A stretch of 7,737 bases of DNA, from NCBI GenBank assembly GCA_012519465.1, contig JAAYQD010000010.1, positions 1-7,737 on the forward strand, read 5' to 3'. The DNA comes from Candidatus Cloacimonadota bacterium (GTDB lineage Bacteria; Cloacimonadota; Cloacimonadia; Cloacimonadales; Cloacimonadaceae). The position numbers and the translations under genes were made by a program. A model generated the notes under the pieces. The model saw only the letters and a list, made by a program, of their open reading frames with translations. It was not told where the DNA came from and did no database searches. Of the stretch, positions 6,769-7,737 are shown piece by piece (positions within the stretch are counted from its first letter, which is position 1; each line of letters begins with the position of its first letter).

Positions 6769-7257
6769 TTAAAAGAAAATCAATAGCTCCACCGTTGTGG
6801 GGTTATTTGCTGAGGATAAGATATGCAGGGCGTCGGAGTTCTTTTTGATATTGGGCAGTCCCAGCCCGGCTCCAAACCCCATTTCCCTTACCAATTCATC
6901 GGCTGTGGAATAACCTGGTATCATCGCCTGATCTATATCGGCAATGCCAGGACCTTCATCTTGAAAACGGATATGGATGAGATCGTCGTATATCAAACAC
7001 TTCATGATGCCACCCTTGGAGTGGGCAGCCACGTTGATTTCCGCCTCATAAGCGGCTACGGCTATGCGGCGCAGAGTATCGGAATCCACGCCCAGACGTT
7101 TCAAGAGATTCTTCGTTTCCGAAGCCCCATTGCCGGCAGTATTAAAATCCTTTTCCGGTACGGGGAATTCCAGCTCCACCTCTGCTTGTGGAGGCTGGGC
7201 AAAATACCCTTTTACGGCTGCCTCAAAACGGGGCTCTATATGCCAGAATTCATTCAT
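6769..7257 (-). CDS. RsbW/SpoIIAB-like anti-sigma type HATPase protein
   Basis: This 162-residue protein has an N-terminal segment of about 45 residues followed by a compact GHKL ATPase domain of the serine-kinase (RsbW/SpoIIAB/RsbT) type. The N box is AAYEAEINVAAHS (68-80) with E71 and N75, the G1 box is DEGPG (100-104), the G2 box is GFGAGLGLPNIKKNSD (127-142), and the last strand includes TTVELLI (154-160). The family phosphorylates a serine on an STAS-domain partner or binds a sigma factor; no STAS protein or sigma factor is visible here, so its target is unknown. It starts 2 nt after the DRTGG stop and ends 6 nt before the hydrogenase-like gene. The same DRTGG, RsbW-like and HydS-like association is known in other anaerobes, pointing to a signalling unit. 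The N-terminal 45 residues I do not recognise. Confidence 0.9.
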   Translation of the reverse strand: MNEFWHIEPRFEAAVKGYFAQPPQAEVELEFPVPEKDFNTAGNGASETKNLLKRLGVDSDTLRRIAVAAYEAEINVAAHSKGGIMKCLIYDDLIHIRFQDEGPGIADIDQAMIPGYSTADELVREMGFGAGLGLPNIKKNSDALHILSSANNPTTVELLIFF

Positions 7258-7259
7258 AA

Positions 7260-7607
7260 TCAGATTTTACAGCTACGCAATCCTGCGTTATAAAGTATTC
7301 CGCTACAGCGGTAAAGGGTCATTTTGGTGCATATCAGGGGCAGGCCTCGCTCGCGCGCCATCTCCACGATATCATCCAAAGGCTGCTTGCCACGCACAAA
7401 AATGATGGCAATCACATCTATCATATCGCTTAGGCGTATTACTTGATTGTTTGTGAGCCCGGTAAGCAGCAAGGTGGGTTCCTTGGTACACATCAGAATA
7501 TCGCTGATCATGTCCGAGGCAAAAGCACAGGGCACTTCTATCTCCAAATCCGTATCCGGAATGAGGACTTCGCCCTCTAAAAGTTTTACGATCTCATTTA
7601 GGGTCAT
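7260..7607 (-). CDS. DRTGG-domain protein (first copy)
   Basis: This 115-residue single-domain protein opens the visible operon. It begins MTLNEIVKLLEGEVL, a helix-turn-strand seen at the start of many DRTGG proteins, then FASDMISDILMC (29-40), the hydrophobic strand pair around TLLLTG (45-50) and DMIDVIAIIFVRG (61-73), and the end SGILYNAGL (102-110). It carries five cysteines (27, 40, 93, 101, 113), more than its paralogue, without a recognisable cluster motif. Function is unproven; a regulator of the adjoining RsbW-like ATPase or of the hydrogenase-like protein is an inference from fixed gene order. ATG 7607-7605 has AGGTG at 7619-7615, seven bases ahead. Confidence 0.88.
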   Translation of the reverse strand: MTLNEIVKLLEGEVLIPDTDLEIEVPCAFASDMISDILMCTKEPTLLLTGLTNNQVIRLSDMIDVIAIIFVRGKQPLDDIVEMARERGLPLICTKMTLYRCSGILYNAGLRSCKI

Positions 7608-7640
7608 TCCACTTCACCTATATTATTTGTATGGAGACAG

Positions 7641-7737
7641 CTAAGTAATAGGCTGATTTACGTCAAGGAAATAGTTGCATATTCTGAAAAATTGGCTTTC
7701 ATCATCCCTCTCCTTCCTTATTAGCCACCCTTGCCTC
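7641..7737 (-). CDS. Possible C-terminal tail of an upstream gene
   Basis: One minus-strand frame is open from the window edge for 31 codons and ends at TAG 7643-7641, 33 nt before the first DRTGG gene. The encoded tail is mixed hydrophobic and charged (it includes KERDDESQFF and ends in NQPIT) and would fit a real protein end. A run this short stays open by chance fairly often, and I recognise no family. If real, the operon extends further upstream. Confidence 0.22.
   Translation of the reverse strand, partial: RQGWLIRKERDDESQFFRICNYFLDVNQPIT
7653..7666. promoter_or_regulatory. Weak CRP/FNR-like dyad upstream of the operon
   Basis: The 14-bp stretch CTGATTTACGTCAA has the TGA-N6-TCA core with the spacing of CRP/FNR-family sites (one arm TTGA, the other CTGA). 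It lies about 46 bp before the first DRTGG start. The minus strand also reads TTGACG here, which could be a -35 element, but no good -10 box is seen 16-18 bp further on. The site is one short imperfect match and may be chance; it also lies inside the possible tail of an upstream gene. Confidence 0.2.

Noticed and set aside
7658..7705. 15-codon ORF with a purine-rich ribosome-like site on the minus strand (leader peptide?)
   Set aside because: No run of regulatory codons and no attenuator-like hairpin follow it, and the purine-rich stretch is also explained by the overlapping longer open frame. Too weak to call.
1..7737. tRNA, rRNA, CRISPR, insertion sequence or integration site
   Set aside because: The window is almost wholly coding with gaps of 26 nt or less between genes; I saw no cloverleaf, regularly spaced repeats, transposase motifs or terminal inverted repeats.

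Overview
The window is a single dense operon fragment read entirely from the minus strand. Eleven genes follow one another with gaps of 26 nt or less, and several are translationally coupled (TGATG and ATGA overlaps). Almost every product is an iron-sulfur redox protein or a small regulatory-looking protein of the kind that accompanies [FeFe] hydrogenases in strict anaerobes. The gene content resembles, from memory, the HydABC neighbourhood of Thermotoga (a Trx-like ferredoxin, a sensory-type [FeFe] hydrogenase, an RsbW-like ATPase, a PHP protein, HydC, HydB, HydA). Similar sets occur in Clostridia and in fermentative or syntrophic candidate phyla such as Cloacimonadota. Base composition looks intermediate. 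I cannot fix the phylum; an anaerobic, hydrogen-metabolising fermenter or syntroph is the safe statement.

Layout in the direction of transcription (right to left). 7737-7608 is a short upstream region, perhaps with the tail of another gene and a weak CRP/FNR-like dyad. 7607-5122 is a putative sensing cassette: DRTGG-domain protein, RsbW-like HATPase, an [FeFe]-hydrogenase-like protein with altered H-cluster motifs, and a second DRTGG-domain protein. 5106-4369 is a PHP-family metal-dependent phosphoesterase. 4342-1045 is the electron-transfer core: HydC/NuoE-like protein, a second HATPase, a Trx-like ferredoxin-fold protein that has lost its cluster cysteines, and a full-length HydB/NuoF-like flavoprotein. 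1030 to the left edge is a second NuoE/NuoF pair, with NuoF cut off by the window.

How they may work together: the HydB- and HydC-like subunits would form the NAD(H)-reactive part of an electron-bifurcating (confurcating) complex. Its catalytic subunit, HydA or another large subunit, is not in the window and may lie further downstream, left of position 1. The hydrogenase-like protein, the two HATPases and the two DRTGG proteins look like a sensor and output module that reports H2 or redox state.

The most unusual signals are two independent losses of the Trx-like [2Fe-2S] ligands in one operon. One is the stand-alone 121-residue protein. The other is the N-terminal domain of the second NuoF, where all four ligand positions differ although the alignment with intact HydB is gap-free through that region. 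The third notable signal is the set of substitutions around the H-cluster of the hydrogenase homologue.
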